A stretch of 64,000 nucleotides of DNA from Vigna angularis (GCF_016808095.1 NC_068970.1:24906501-24970500), one strand, 5' to 3'; positions 49,987 through 62,237 are shown, counted from the stretch's first letter. Made by a program: numbers and translations. The notes: generated by a model not told the origin, from the sequence alone.

Positions 49987-51171
49987 TTACCTTACCGGTT
50001 AGAGGATCAAACAACTCTAAGGATCCTAGAACGACTCAAATAGCTTAATGAACTCTATCTGCTCCTACAAACTGTAGAAACATGATCAAGACATATTGTT
50101 AAGCCATTGATCAACAAAGAGTCTTATAAAATGCAAGCAAGAACTACGCATGGAGAAACACACAACTAAATAAAATAGTAAAAACTAACTTACTCTTTTG
50201 CAAAAATTGATCACATAGACTTGAAGATCTTGTCTAGGAATCACTCAAGCGGTTGTCTTTGATCTTAAAACAGATAAACAAGAAATTAAAAAACTTAGAG
50301 AAATGGTAAATAACTCTTAGAGAAAGAATTTTAAAAAAATAATGTGTTTTTAGATAATAAAATTCGTTAATAAAAGTTTTATTTATACATTAAATTTTTA
50401 ATATTAAAATAATTAAGTCTCACTAATCATTATCATCTATAAGACACTAATTTCTAAACTACTGCAATTTTCAATTTTAAAGAATAAAAATTAATTTCAA
50501 AATTGTAAGAAAAATTAAATTCAATTAAAATTTGAGGATTAAAAATATATTTCAATTTATTTTGAAAAGTAAAAGATACTTTACTTAATAATTTTTTATA
50601 CTAAAAAGATCCATTATGAAAACATTAGTTTTGTTAAGATATTATGAGAAACAATTCAATATATTTGTATTGATTAGTATATTATTATTATAATACTTCT
50701 ATATTACACTTAATATTAAATTTTGTATGGCACGACTATCAGACCGGTCAAAGTAATTTAAGTAGACTGTCAAAACCCTAACCCAAATTTACAATTCCCA
50801 TTTTCCACTGCACCTTCTTCCCTATGCATACCATGTGTTACTCTACCTCTCCCTTTTTCCATTCCGTCACGTTCGTTCGTATCTATTTCTTTCTTTAAAT
50901 ACATTTTAGATTGGGTTTTCTTAAAAAATGATTTTAATATTCCAAAATTATTGTTTTGAAAGATATTTTTAAATATAAATATACATTATAGAACAATATT
51001 CCAGAATATAAAAAAAATAGAACAAATATTTTAAAAGTTATTTCCAAATTCGAAAATATTTTTTCAACACCTAATTCGAAATTTAGTTTGTTATATTTTC
51101 CTAATTAGGATGAATCTGAAAATATTTTACAAAACACCCAATTCGAAAAATAATAAAAATAAGGAGGTGTA
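49987..51171. other. Intergenic DNA
   Basis: The first 300 bp seem to continue the repeat interrupted by the TRIM. The rest is AT-rich with no recognisable gene. Confidence 0.45.
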
Positions 51172-51180
51172 TAAATTTTA

Positions 51181-51370
51181 GGTTTAATTATTTTGGATGT
51201 TTTTATTTGTGCATAATTGTTTCAAATGTGTCATCGCATTTTTTTTATCTCAATTAGGTCTATATTTCTGTAAAATTGAGTGAATTAGAATTTTGTCGTT
51301 AATTTCAGTGGACGACGTTAAATTTATTGTGTTGTGGCATGTTGACCAAACAATTAATTCTGATGTGGCA
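51181..51370 (+). repeat. Left terminal inverted repeat of Pack-MULE 2
   Basis: Matches the reverse complement of 52995-53186 over about 190 bp, with shared blocks such as TTTTTTTTATCTCAATTAGG, TTAATTTCAGTGGACG and AATTAATTCTGATGTGGCA. Confidence 0.9.
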
Positions 51371-51426
51371 ATCAGAGTATTAATGACGAGGGGTTTGTAA
51401 TTTTTAAATGAAAGAAATTTGGGGGC

Positions 51427-51747
51427 ATGTGGTGCTATGTCGTTCTCCGCTCCCTCCCTTCCCTCCGTCAAGCCTTCCACTCTCTCTATCTCACCCACAC
51501 ACTCGCAGCCCTCAATTTTCATAGTGGCAAGGACATTGATGAGTTTCTAAGAGAATCGTCGCCTGGGTCTGATGTCCTTATAGCTGATGAACTTAGGAAT
51601 TCTGATTACTACCATAGGGAAAATGAATTTGGTAAAGCAAGAGGTCCAGATGAAAGGAACTTAGACTCTTTGAATGAATATGATTTAGGGTGTTATGGTG
51701 AATATGCAATTTGTAATTTCAAATACTGGAAAAAAAATCTAGGGTAA
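51427..51747 (+). pseudogene. Unrecognised reading frame inside Pack-MULE 2
   Basis: A 106-codon frame whose second half (SGKDIDEFLRESSPGSDVL, then ADELRNSDYYHRENEFGKAR) is rich in charged residues and looks like captured protein-coding DNA. I do not recognise the family. The N-terminal part probably derives from noncoding sequence next to the inverted repeat. Confidence 0.35.
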
Positions 51748-52150
51748 TTGCAACTTGACAAAGCATGATGTACAAAAATGAATTAAATTTTTGTATGTGA
51801 AGTCCAAGCACAAAAGTCACTCATACTTTGTTTTCATAAATCACGGTATAGTTTAAATTGATTATTTTTTTTTGTCGCAGTATCAGTATTACCGCAGTTT
51901 CACGCCTTTGTTCCATGAATTCAAAAAGCAAGATTCTTTCTTCCTCAAGGAGAAAGTCAAAACTACTAGATTAGCTCTAACAAATGTCACCCCTGTAGAA
52001 CTGTATGTCTAATTCTTTTATTCATTATTTTGATTTTTCATTTTGATCAATGATCACCCTTTGATTTGTTTTATAACATGACTACTTTTAGGATTTTTAA
52101 TTCAACCTCTCTTTTTTTTCTTTTTCTCTTTGTGTTTTACCATTTGCAAG

Positions 52151-52317
52151 ATGACAGAAGAGGCAACTAGTGGAAATCTATGGGCTCAGATTCCAAAACT
52201 CTTAGATAAATTTCAAGGGTTGTTGACTCAAGGACCAGAGAGTGTTGCTGAGGAATTTAAGAGTGACAAAAATGTCATCGGCCAGATGAAAAGTTTTCAG
52301 TATATTGATGACACTAG
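52151..52317 (+). pseudogene. Captured exon-like segment inside Pack-MULE 2 (unrecognised)
   Basis: An open segment begins right after TTTGCAAG and ends at ACACTAG followed by GTAAGTG, so it is bounded by good splice signals. It reads MTEEATSGNLWAQIPKLLDK, then GLLTQGPESVAEEFKSDKN. A weaker exon-like piece with splice-like borders at 51882-52002 precedes it but has in-frame stops. I do not recognise the donor gene, which seems different from the glucosyltransferase. Confidence 0.4.
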
Positions 52318-52427
52318 GTAAGTGGGTATGTTTTGATTTTTGCATCTCTTGCCGAAAAACATGTTCTTGTTAATTTTCCTTCTCTTGACATTGGTCCTCC
52401 GAGACAAAATGATGTAGTTGGTCCTTC

Positions 52428-52850
52428 GACGATGTCGTCGAATTCAACGCCTCCCCCTACATCTTCCTCCCATCCACCGCCATTTCCCTCTCCCTTTTCT
52501 TCCACCTCCCAACCCTTGACCAGGAGATCCACTGCGAGTACCGGGACCTCCCCGGACTGGTGAAAATCTCTGGCTACATTTCGCTTCACGACAGGGAATT
52601 ACTCGACCCGGGTCAAGACCGCAAGGACGAGGCTTACAAGTGGGTCCTACACCATGCGAAGAGGTATATAGAAGTTGATGGAAACATAAAGGTCTCACCT
52701 ATGGGAAGCACTGCTGCAATGGGAAATCAACTCTTCTGGGCTCTGAGTCATGGTTGAAACATCATTGATTGTTGTTAGTAAACAAATAAATGGTCTTTGT
52801 GTTTGTGTAGTTCGGAAGCGGTGGGACCCTCTCCATTACTCAGATAAAAG
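52428..52850 (+). pseudogene. Captured UGT72B-type (hydroquinone) glucosyltransferase fragments
   Basis: From 52428 one frame reads DDVVEFNASPYIFLPSTA, LSLFFHLPTLDQEIHCEYRD, LPGLVKISGYISLHDRELLD and KDEAYKWVLHHAKRY. This is the region of UGT72B glucosyltransferases before the central linker. After an unrelated or deleted stretch, FGSGGTLSITQIK at about 52811-52849 is the next conserved block of the same family. The UDP-binding PSPG motif is missing and flanks run into stops, so no active enzyme is encoded. UGT72B enzymes glucosylate phenols and monolignols. No intact parent gene is in the window. Confidence 0.88.
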
Positions 52851-52994
52851 TTCGCACCATGCTTGAAATCACTGTAACTTCAAAAACCCTAACAGGAGAA
52901 GGACACACAAGGAAGAAGACAATGCTTTATTCCGTCTTTTATAATTAAATTTCACCTAATGCATAATTAAATTCCACCTAATGCGATCTCAGTG

Positions 52995-53186
52995 TGCCAC
53001 ATCAGAATTAATTGCTTGGTCAGCATGTCATGACACAATAAATTTAACACCGTCCACTGAAATTAACGGTAAGGTTCTAATTGACTTAATTTTACAGAAA
53101 CACAGGAACCTAATTGAGATAAAAAAAATACGATGACCTATTTGAGACGATTCTGCACAAATAGAGACATCCAAGATTATTAAACC
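52995..53186 (-). repeat. Right terminal inverted repeat of Pack-MULE 2
   Basis: Inverted counterpart of 51181-51370, abutting the second copy of the 9-bp duplication. Confidence 0.9.
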
Positions 53187-53195
53187 TAAATTTTA

Positions 53196-54438
53196 ATGAG
53201 AACTTTAATAAGGTTTAATATGAGATTATAGATTTTGGGAAGCAGAAAGAAATGGCCTGTTGTTAGCTATTATTTTAAGGGCCCTAATTTTTTGGATTCT
53301 TGGGCTTTATTTTCTAGGGTATGATATTTTAATGTAATTTTTCTATTTATGCTTTCCTCTTTTACTAAATACACTACTTTCAGAACCTGTGAAGTGGCAA
53401 GCTCGTCAACAAAACCCTTTGCAACATTCATCACTACACACTTCCAAGAAACACGAAATGAAAAAGTTTAAGAAGAACAATTGTGAAGGGAATTTTTTTT
53501 AAAAAAAAGAATCACTTTTTAGAAAAAAGATCTTATCTTATTGTAAAATAATATATAACCTTTAAAAATTTTATTATTTTTTAATACATTATTATAATTA
53601 ATTCATTGTGAATAAGTTGAGGCAAGAGTACATTGACACCATTTCAACCAATCTAAATCTTTCTACCATCCACTTTTAATTTTTGGTTACACCTGATCTA
53701 GTTTTACATCGGGTCATAAATTAAACTTACTGCTGAGATTATATTTGAATCTTTATCATAGTCTCGTTATTTTTTTATAAATTTATTTCTCTTCACAATG
53801 TATACTACCTTGATATTTTAATAAGATTTATCTTTTTTAATACCTTTCAACAAAATTTACCTTTTTAATGTCTTGAACATATTGTCTAGAAAATAAAAAA
53901 TATTGTTGAATAGGATTGTTTTGAAATAAAATTTGTCTTTAAATATCATTAAATTTATTTTTCATCTTTCAAATTTAAAATTCACATTTTAAACAATGTA
54001 ACATAAAAACAGAAAAAAAAACACATGTTTTAATTATGTGTATAAATATTTTTAAAATATTTAAATAGTTATTTAATTAGTAAAACTTCTTGTAATAATA
54101 AAGCTATGAATAATATTTTTATACATACAAATATTATTAGAATATTCACTTAAATAGTTATTTTTTTACATCAAATCATCTTATTTTATTTATTTTTCTA
54201 AAGAAATAAGAGTTAAAAGTGACGAATGATCAAAGATATGTTCTTCTTGTACTTCTGCAATTTCGTCTTGCACCTCCAAAAACAAAGTGCATTGGTGATC
54301 GAGGATTGATGATTGATAATTTTGACCAATCAATATTAAATGAAATTCTATATACTCCATGTTGTACCTCTTTTACTTTTATTTCATGTTGATTGGTTAC
54401 TCCTTATTTTGTTACTCTTTCTTATTCAGTATTTAGAG
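53196..54438. other. Intergenic DNA with weak similarity to the CCCH gene leader
   Basis: No gene is recognised. About 53692-53900 shares GATCTAGTTT, CATAAATTAAACT, TGAATCTTT and TGTCTTGAACA in the same order with 58727-58870, the region ahead of the CCCH zinc-finger gene. Confidence 0.45.
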
Positions 54439-56640
54439 TAGGAGATGAAGGTTGAGCAATTGTTTGAATGTCACCATTTGAGTGATGAAAGAAGAGTATC
54501 CATGGCTACCTTGAGCTTCCAAGACCATGCAATGTATTGGTGGACTGCTTTGATTAGAGACTTAAGAATCTGAAACCAACCACAAATAAGATATTGGAAT
54601 GAGCTTAGGTCAGCCATTAGGAGAAGACATGTACTGTCCTACTATGATAGGTAGTTGATGGACAAACTCCATAGACTCCAACAAAGAAACATGAGTGTTG
54701 AGGAGTAGAGACATAAAATGGAATTACTCATGTTAAGGGCAAGGATAAGAGAGGAGCCAAGGATCACAATTTTTAGGTTCTAAAGTGGACTAAACTATGA
54801 CATTAAGGATAAGGTAGAACTCTTACCTTTCAATAACGTTAATGATTCAGTCTAAATGTGTGTTAGAGTAGAACAAGAATTGAAGAGAAAGACTTTATCT
54901 AAAAGAAACTACTCTAGTTCTTCCTACTCTAGGAAAGATTTCAAGAAGAAGGGTGAACCCTCCAAATCAAAAGATGAGGGACCAAGGGATAAGGAAAAAG
55001 AAAAAGGAAAATATCCCTCCAAAGAACCTTATAAAGATGTTAGGGTAAAAGAGACCAAGTGTTTTAGATGTGGTCACAAAGGACATTATGCTTCTAGATG
55101 TCCTAACAAAAGGTCTACTTATATCCTATAGCATAAAAGTGAAAGAGAGGGTTCTTCTAGTGATTCTAATGCCTCCATTTCTAAGGAGGAAACCTTGCCT
55201 TTTGAAGGTGCATTATTATTGGTAAGAAGACTTCTTGGAAGTCAACATGTAGAGTTAGAACAATCATAAGGGGAAAATATATTCCACACAAGGTGCAAAG
55301 TTCTTGAAAATATTTGTTCATTAATTGTGGATAATGGATCCTCTTGTAATTGTTGTAGCTCTAGATTAATGGAAAAATTGGTCCTAACTGCTACTCCTTA
55401 TCCCAAGCCTTATAAGCTATGGATAAAAGATGATGAAGAGATAGTAGTCAAGGAACAAGTAAGCATACCTATATATCTCCATTGGAAACTATGAAGAAAA
55501 GGTTTTATGTGATGTTGTAATAATAGATGTTGGGCATGTTTTACTTGGTAGGCCTTGGCAATATGACCATAAGTCCACTCATGATGGCTACACCAATAAA
55601 ATAACTTTTCTTCATAAAGGAAACAAAATAGTTTTGATTCCTCTGACACCTCAACAAGTGAAAGAGGATGAAAACAATAAGAATAAAAATTGAAAAGGAA
55701 AGAAAAATAAAGGAAGAAGAGTTGAGGAAGCAACCTTCCAAAGGATATGATAGAAAACAAAGGAAGATATGCATGCTTTTAAATTTTCCATCATCCAAAG
55801 GTAATCATCTTGAATCTTCTTCTAAAAAACACCACTTTGTTTTGTTGCACAATAAAGGGCAACATTCAAAATAAAGTGAAGAAAAAAATGATTTTGAAAT
55901 AAAGGCCAATGATCTTTCTCATAAATCCTTTTCCAAAAATAAAAGGCATTCTTTCTTTGTTCTTTTATTTGGATACATCCTTTTAATAATACTCCTATTT
56001 ACTATTTGTTGTAGGTACATTTTTTTTATCTAGGATGAAATCAATAAGTCAAAGTTGTGCTTCTCTAAATATCTTTTCGATTTAAGGACAAATCGTTTTT
56101 CAAGAGGCAGGGTATGATGAAAACCTATTTAGGGAACTAGGAGAGTGGAAGTAAAAGAAAGACTTTCAAGTTCGTTCTTGCTTTTCTCCAAGCTTTAGAA
56201 TAAGCATAAGGACCTCTAACAAGAGCAATGAATCCAATAAACACCTGGACCATGGACCAACCAACCAAGCTTTTTGGACTAGTACACAAGATGGCCGAGA
56301 GCTACCGCCTAGTGGCCACCAAGGGCGCCCAACGTCAGTGAGTTAGCTTCCACTTGTGCTTGCCACATTTTCTGTATGATCTGGCATGTAAAGTGTGATA
56401 TTCTAGCTGGCTTTTAGTTTGAAAATTGGAGGGAAATTTGGTGCATATTTGAAGCTTTCCTATCCTATAAATAAGAGGCTTTTATCCTTTGTAAAAAAAC
56501 TTTTGATGCAAGTAATGAAATGCTGAAGGATTTTCCAGCCATGCTTTCTCTTGAGTATGCTCTAATTCAGAGTTCTTCTTCTTTTCCTCTAGCTTCCTTC
56601 CTTAGTAGGAAGGTTATATGAGCTTGTGGCACTATACACA
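54439..56640 (+). mobile_element. Decayed Ty3/gypsy retrotransposon with most of pol deleted
   Basis: A gag-like region comes first (YWWTALIRDLRI, HRLQQRNMSVEE), with several in-frame stops. A zinc knuckle follows, CFRCGHKGHYASRC, near 55060-55106. A decayed protease region (IVDNGSSCNCCSSR) lies near 55324. Reverse transcriptase, RNase H and integrase are missing. At about 56080-56110 a short DLRTNRFSRG stretch resembles the end of pol, so one internal deletion is likely. An LTR-like end follows, with a TATA-like CCTATAAATAAGAGGC at 56462-56477. The left LTR was not found. It is inactive. Confidence 0.8.
54856..55131 (+). pseudogene. gag zinc-knuckle portion of the gypsy relic
   Basis: The longest surviving open stretch (91 codons) has a Lys/Ser-rich basic region and then one CCHC knuckle (C-x2-C-x4-H-x4-C), which binds retroelement RNA in intact gag. 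It is bounded by stops on both sides. Confidence 0.8.
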
Positions 56641-58416
56641 CATAATAGTTCATCATTTGCACCTTCAACCACTTCAATTTTCATCTATTTTGTTGCAATA
56701 TCAACAATTTTCATTGCATCTGTAGCTTTCAATATCTGGAATTGAAGTTCTAGACCAAGGAGGCTTCCATCAATTACTTTCTTCTGTGCATCCTCTACGA
56801 GTTGATGTTGTAGGTCTTCTCCTTTCATCATGTGATGAGAGAAGAGTGGAACTAACCTTGAGCGCAACAAAGAGAAGAAGACAACATGAGAGGAAGACGA
56901 GCACAAAACATCACTATCACTTGTGCACACTGGAGAAGATGCACAAGATAATGGGAAATCAAGAGAGGAGAAAAGAAGGGAGGTGTGAGGGAGGACGAAG
57001 AAACAAGGGAGGCGCGAGAAGGAGGGAGGGTGGGGAGGAGATATGTAGGGGTGTAGGGTTTCAGAAATTTTAAAATAGGACATAGAAAAATCATGGTCAA
57101 AGATTCTCATTCCTCTGTTAGAAAGGTAAACAAAATTATAAGAAAAAATTGAAAGTACAAGACAAGATTGTAGAGGTGTAGGAAGAACGTCCTATGACCA
57201 AGTATAGTGAAAATATGGAATATTACACATATGAGATTTAATGGAACTGAGTGTATTTTTAGTAAAGAAAAAATTATGATAATAAAAAATATTCTTAGTG
57301 AAATCTATAATTATTTTTAATGTTTTAAATTTGATTATATATATCTAAATCATAAGTATAAGTTTTAAGTTGAAATATATAATTAAGATCAAATATGGGA
57401 TAGTAATGTAACAATACATTTGATTTTGCCTAGTATGCTTTAGATATAAGAAAAATGAAATCTTTAAAATTGTTGTAGCATTTTTTAAATGATAAAAAAC
57501 ATTTATACTTCGACTCTAACATACTTGTTATCACGTACATACATTGGAGATACTAATAAAAGAAGCTAAGTTATAAATTCTTAAGAATATACAATCATAC
57601 AGATAAATATGAAAGGTGGATTAACTGTTATTTTATGAAGACTTCCTTCTTCTCTTCTCTTTTTCTTTTATATGTTAGCATGGAATTCCTCTCTTTTCTT
57701 TATATGTTAGTGTAAAATAGGGTTATTTACTCCATTTTTTTTATTAGTAATAGCTTTATTCTTTACAACTAAACTCCATTTTTTTTCTTTCTTTTCTCAT
57801 CATCAAATATTTATATCAACCAATAATGTTAAGAAAAAAAATTAAAGTGTTATAAGAATGAGAGCCTTTAAATGAATACTCTTTTAATGCTAAAGATGAG
57901 AGATAGTCTTATTTTTCATTTTTTTTCAATTATTTTTTTCCTAAATTCAGATATTGACATATGATAAATCGGGTGGTCCTCTTGTATATTATTTGACATG
58001 GAAACAATTTTCTACCCTTAGATATATTATTTTTTAGGAGAATCTACGTTTCTATACATTTTTACGAGAGGCCAAAAATTCCTTATTCTTTGTAAATACT
58101 TAATAATCTTTTTAGTAATATTAGAAAATAAATAATATTAAAATAAAGTTTTGTTTATTGATGATGTTAAAAAAATACTCCATTTACAAATTAAAAATAA
58201 CATTTACTAGCTTTTCCCGATTATATCTTTATTCTACTTTACGAATATATTAACTAATATTTTTTAATGAACATGCAGATAACTAAAACAATTACACACG
58301 TAACGAAACAATGCATAACTAGAGAATTAATAATCTTCAGAAGAATTAATTGATATATACAATCATAAATAATATTATTTAATATTTGAAATTTAATGTG
58401 CATAAGTAGCACCAGA
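56641..58416. other. Intergenic DNA
   Basis: A 141-codon minus-strand frame at 56685-57110 has a short charged segment (KGEDLQHQLVEDAQKK) but is otherwise Ser/Pro/Leu-rich, overlaps open frames on the other strand and has no family match. It is not called. The rest is AT-rich. Confidence 0.45.
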
Positions 58417-58425
58417 TATATATAG
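58417..58425 (+). promoter_or_regulatory. Probable TATA box of the CCCH zinc-finger gene
   Basis: TATATATAG lies about 715 bp before the start codon. A start near 58450 would give a 5' exon ending at ACCAG|GTACC (donor at 58576). The leader would then rejoin near a TTTCCTCAG acceptor at about 58976, leaving a leader intron of roughly 400 bp. Donor and acceptor are inferred from consensus only. Confidence 0.4.
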
Positions 58426-59131
58426 ATATGAATGGACAAACATTGATCAGCGGAATACTGACAACGTCGTCAACTCTCAAACTCATTTCATTGTTAGAGA
58501 GACAATCTTAGCCTTAGAAAAAAAAAAATACAGAGTTTCTTCAGTTCCTGTTGGTTCACACGAAATTCTAACCAGGTACCAAAAATTCTGAAACACATCC
58601 CAGTTCGAACCACTTTCCTAGATTGCATTGTTTTGAGAATCTTTCTTGCTTACAAATGTTCAAACTAATCTTCGTATCAGGTTTATGACAGTTTTTTGTT
58701 TTCATTTTTCTTGTTATCACAGATCTAGTTTCAGTTGGTGCCATAAATTAAACTATCTTTGTAGGGATTAAGTGAATCTTTGTTACAGACTTCTTTTTCT
58801 TACAATATTATTTTTCTCATCATCCTATCTACAAGATCTGTCTGATGTTTCGAGATGTCTTGAACAGGATTGTCTCGAACATAACCAAGATTATCTTGAA
58901 TACTTTGAGATAAGATTGTCTTGAAGAAGATAGTCTTGTTAGAACTAGAAAAGAAACCGTTGATTCCATTTCCTCAGCTGCAGCTGTGTTGGGGGCACTC
59001 CTAGGTAGGTGTTAGTTTCTGCGAATCACCCTTTTCTCAAATTTTCTATAACCTCCATTTCCGAGGACGAACAATACAGAGACAGAACTCTGAGGTCAAA
59101 ATCTGATTAGGGTTTTGCCTCGTTTGGGACA

Positions 59132-62100
59132 ATGGATTACGCTCGAGACGGGAACGTGGTTCAAATAATCACGGGCGGTGGCGGAGGAGGAGAGAGCTGG
59201 TCCAGCGATCAAGCCGATTGGGCAACGGAGGATGAGTACCGGTATTGGAACAACAACAACAACAACGGAGACGCGGAATCGACGCCGTCGAACTCGAATT
59301 ACGAGTCACGGTCGGAGCCGCCTAGCAAAAAGTCCCGGAATTCGCAGGATGGCAGCTCAAACCGCTCAAAGGCTATAGGGAAAATGTTCTTCAAGACGAA
59401 ACTGTGCTGCAAGTTCAGGGCAGGGACCTGCCCTTACATCACCAACTGCAATTTTGCCCATAGCATTGAGGAGCTACGCCGCCCGCCACCAAATTGGCAG
59501 GAGATTGTGGCAGCACACGAGGAGGAGAAGGCAGTGATGGCAGAGCCAAGGGAGGAGTTTCAGATTCCCACTGTGGGGTCTTCCACCTTTGCAGGTGATA
59601 CGATGCAGAGGTCCTACAAGGGAAGGCATTGTAAGAAGTTTTACACTGAGGAAGGGTGTCCCTATGGGGATAGTTGCACCTTCCTTCATGATGAACAATC
59701 AAAGAACCGAGAGAGTGTTGCTATAAGTTTAGGCCCGGGGGGTTATGCTGGCGGTGGTGGTGGTGGAAGCGGTGGCAGTGGTAGTGGTGGGGGCGGTGGG
59801 AGTGGAAATGGTGGTGGTGGTGGTAGTGGTGGTGCTAATGCTGCTGGGAATGGGGCTAATTCGAAGCCCTCTAATTGGAAAACCAGGATTTGCAATAAAT
59901 GGGAGATGACAGGGTATTGCCCCTTTGGCAACAAATGCCATTTTGCTCATGGTGCCACAGGTACAACCCTGTTTCCTTTCGCTGTTTTTACGATCTTCTT
60001 TTCCTTTTTCAGTGATAATTGAGGGATCGTTGTGTGCTGTGTAAAATGCTTCTAGAATTGGAAATATTTTGGATTGTTGCTGTCATTTCTCATTATGAAG
60101 TGTATTCATGTTATTTGGATATAGAATCTGTGTTGATGGCACTTGATGTTAGATTGCTTTGTGTTTATGTATTATTCAATCTTGGATTTTATTTATTCAT
60201 TTTATGTGGTTAGTATAGCTATAGTTCCTGCTGTTCTTATTTTGAGTATGCCATAAAAACTTGTGTCAATTATTAATAATTTGATATCCAAGTGTTGTAT
60301 CAAGCATATCATCAAAGTGTGTGTGGCAGCTGGAGTAATCCTTGCAATATTTTGTTCCAGCATGTTTGCATGTCAGAAAATCACGCTTGTGCACAGGGAA
60401 ATGCATGGTTCCTTTTACTTCTACACAATGAAAGGCATAACAAACTCAACCTACAGCAAGAGAGAACTTTTGGGTTTTGAAGTGTGGAAATTTGGCCTTC
60501 TCTTTTTCCGAAGTATCTATCATTAACTATGTGTTCCCTTATTTGAGATTATTGATACTTTTTCTGTGCCTTGTATGCTTCAATATCTAAGGTTTATTTT
60601 TACTAAAATAAATGAGAGATCAGAAAGGCATAGGTTCTTAAGTAGCAGGTTCAAAATGAATAAAGGGTGCTGCTTTACATCCTTGTAGCTCTCAGAGATA
60701 TAGTGTTGTAGATGGAATTGAAGCAAAATAATGTAAGATGGAACTTTTTTAACTGCTGTGTACGCAGTGGAGAGAAATGAAACTTTGTTAAACTATACTT
60801 GTCCGTTGACATACTTACAAATGTGAAGAAGCTGATTAGGTAACCACTCAAATGGTGGGTTCTCTCCAACTAAATAGTACTATTCTTGAGAAACTGTTAT
60901 GCTAGGGCTTGAGAAACCAGAAATGCAACGAATGATTTATATTTGGCAACCTAGATTCCACTTGCATCAGCATATTTAGGGACCATACACATTGTATTGA
61001 AATACATTTTTAGCTTCCATGTCAATAAATTTTGATTGTGTTGCTTTCTGATTTTATACAATTTAAATGATATGACATGAAAAATTGGAAGCACTTGTGA
61101 AGGTTATAATTAGAGAAATTCTATTCTTCTCTCTGAAATTTAAGGGCTTTGGTAATGTTGTCGAGAAACTGTCACTCCCTCTTTCTCTGGTTTGCCGAAA
61201 TCCATTCAACTGTTGGACATGGACAATTGTACCAAAGTCCTAATTTATTTGGGTATCATAGAATATGTCATCCAACTAACGTAGTAATTTAGTATATACC
61301 ACCTCTGGTTCTATGTATAAAAAAAAAAATACCTAACTCATCAGAACCAATAAACATAGTTAAGTTAGTTAATTTTAATTAATAATGTCAGAAATTAAGA
61401 TGTATTCAAGAAACATGTATAGAATTAAACGATTGAAGTGTTTGGTTATATTCAATGATTTTTCTCAGAATTCAAGAAATAAGTTTTTTGAACCAATGGG
61501 AGTGATTCTTTTTGTTGATAACTCAATAAATGCATCCACACTTATGGGGAATGAGTGCATAACTCATTAATAGACTCTCCAATAAACTAAGGTATAAAAA
61601 CAAATTAGTAATAAAACATTTGGAAATGGTTCTATGTTTCTCATAAAAAGGATAAAAAAATTGTCCTCATCCGTTTCTTAAATATAGGACTGGAAGTACA
61701 AGTAAATACAATTGGAATGCAGAAACATGTTGGAAATATACACTTACTCATGCTGTATTTATTTATTTTTACATCTAAATGTTCATCCGCCATCATTTTA
61801 ATGTCTGCCTGAGAATGCTTATATTTGTATTTTTTCTTGGATGTTGGCACATATACAAGTGTGTTGTTGGCTTGAATTGATTATCTATCAGATATGTGTT
61901 TAGTAGTAACAAGTATCGATTTTCACACTCATCTTACTCTGATATGGTGATCACAGAGTTGCACAGATATGGAGGGGGGCTTATGGAAGGAGAAAGCAGA
62001 GATGGTGTTTCAGTGGTTGGCTGTGACACGAATAAGGGAGCAGCTTCAAAAGCTTCAGCTGATAACGTTGTTGCTGCGGTTACTCCTGTTGCCCATTCTG

Positions 62101-62237
62101 ATGTATACCATATTGGAGTCCCTTCACAAAGGCCTTCCATTGTGATTCAGAGACCAGGGCAGAGAACTCATCAGAAGTGGAAAGGTCCAGATAAAATCAG
62201 TAGGATATATGGTGATTGGATTGATGACATTGAATAG
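59132..62237 (+). CDS. CCCH zinc-finger protein with three fingers (C3H12/C3H39/C3H56 type)
   Basis: Exons 59132-59960 and 61957-62237 join in frame (phase 1, GT-AG) to 369 codons. Three CCCH fingers are complete: C92-x7-C100-x5-C106-x3-H110, C167-x8-C176-x5-C182-x3-H186 and C254-x8-C263-x5-C269-x3-H273. The N-terminus is rich in Gly and Asn; a Gly/Ser-rich linker (about 202-236) joins fingers 2 and 3. The C-terminus IYGDWIDDIE matches what I recall of the Arabidopsis C3H12/39/56 group. Such proteins bind RNA or act as regulators, but the target cannot be inferred. ATG 59132 begins MDYARDGN, as in relatives. Reading past 59960 without splicing would stop after about 20 codons. Confidence 0.92.
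59751..59835 (+). repeat. GGT/GGN trinucleotide-rich tract encoding the Gly-rich linker
   Basis: Imperfect GGT/GGC/GGG/AGT codons encode the Gly/Ser linker between fingers 2 and 3. Mixed codons indicate an old tract rather than a fresh expansion. Confidence 0.8.
59961..61956 (+). other. 2.0-kb intron of the CCCH gene
   Basis: GT at 59961 and AG at 61955-61956. No domain-bearing frame or mobile-element end is seen inside, only short frames. Confidence 0.8.

Larger units (their letters stand above)
51181..53186. mobile_element. Pack-MULE 2 (Mutator-like element with captured gene fragments)
   Basis: The 2006-bp element begins GGTTTAATTATTTTGGATG and ends with its inverted counterpart. Terminal inverted repeats of about 190 bp lie at 51181-51370 and 52995-53186. 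It is flanked by a perfect 9-bp duplication TAAATTTTA (51172-51180 and 53187-53195). There is no transposase. The interior holds pieces of a UGT72B-type glucosyltransferase and at least one other exon-like sequence, so it seems to be a chimaera of two host genes. Confidence 0.93.

Noticed and set aside
56685..57110. 141-codon minus-strand frame with a charged segment
   Set aside because: It has mostly Ser/Pro/Leu low complexity, competing open frames opposite, and no recognised family; it may be gypsy-derived noncoding DNA.
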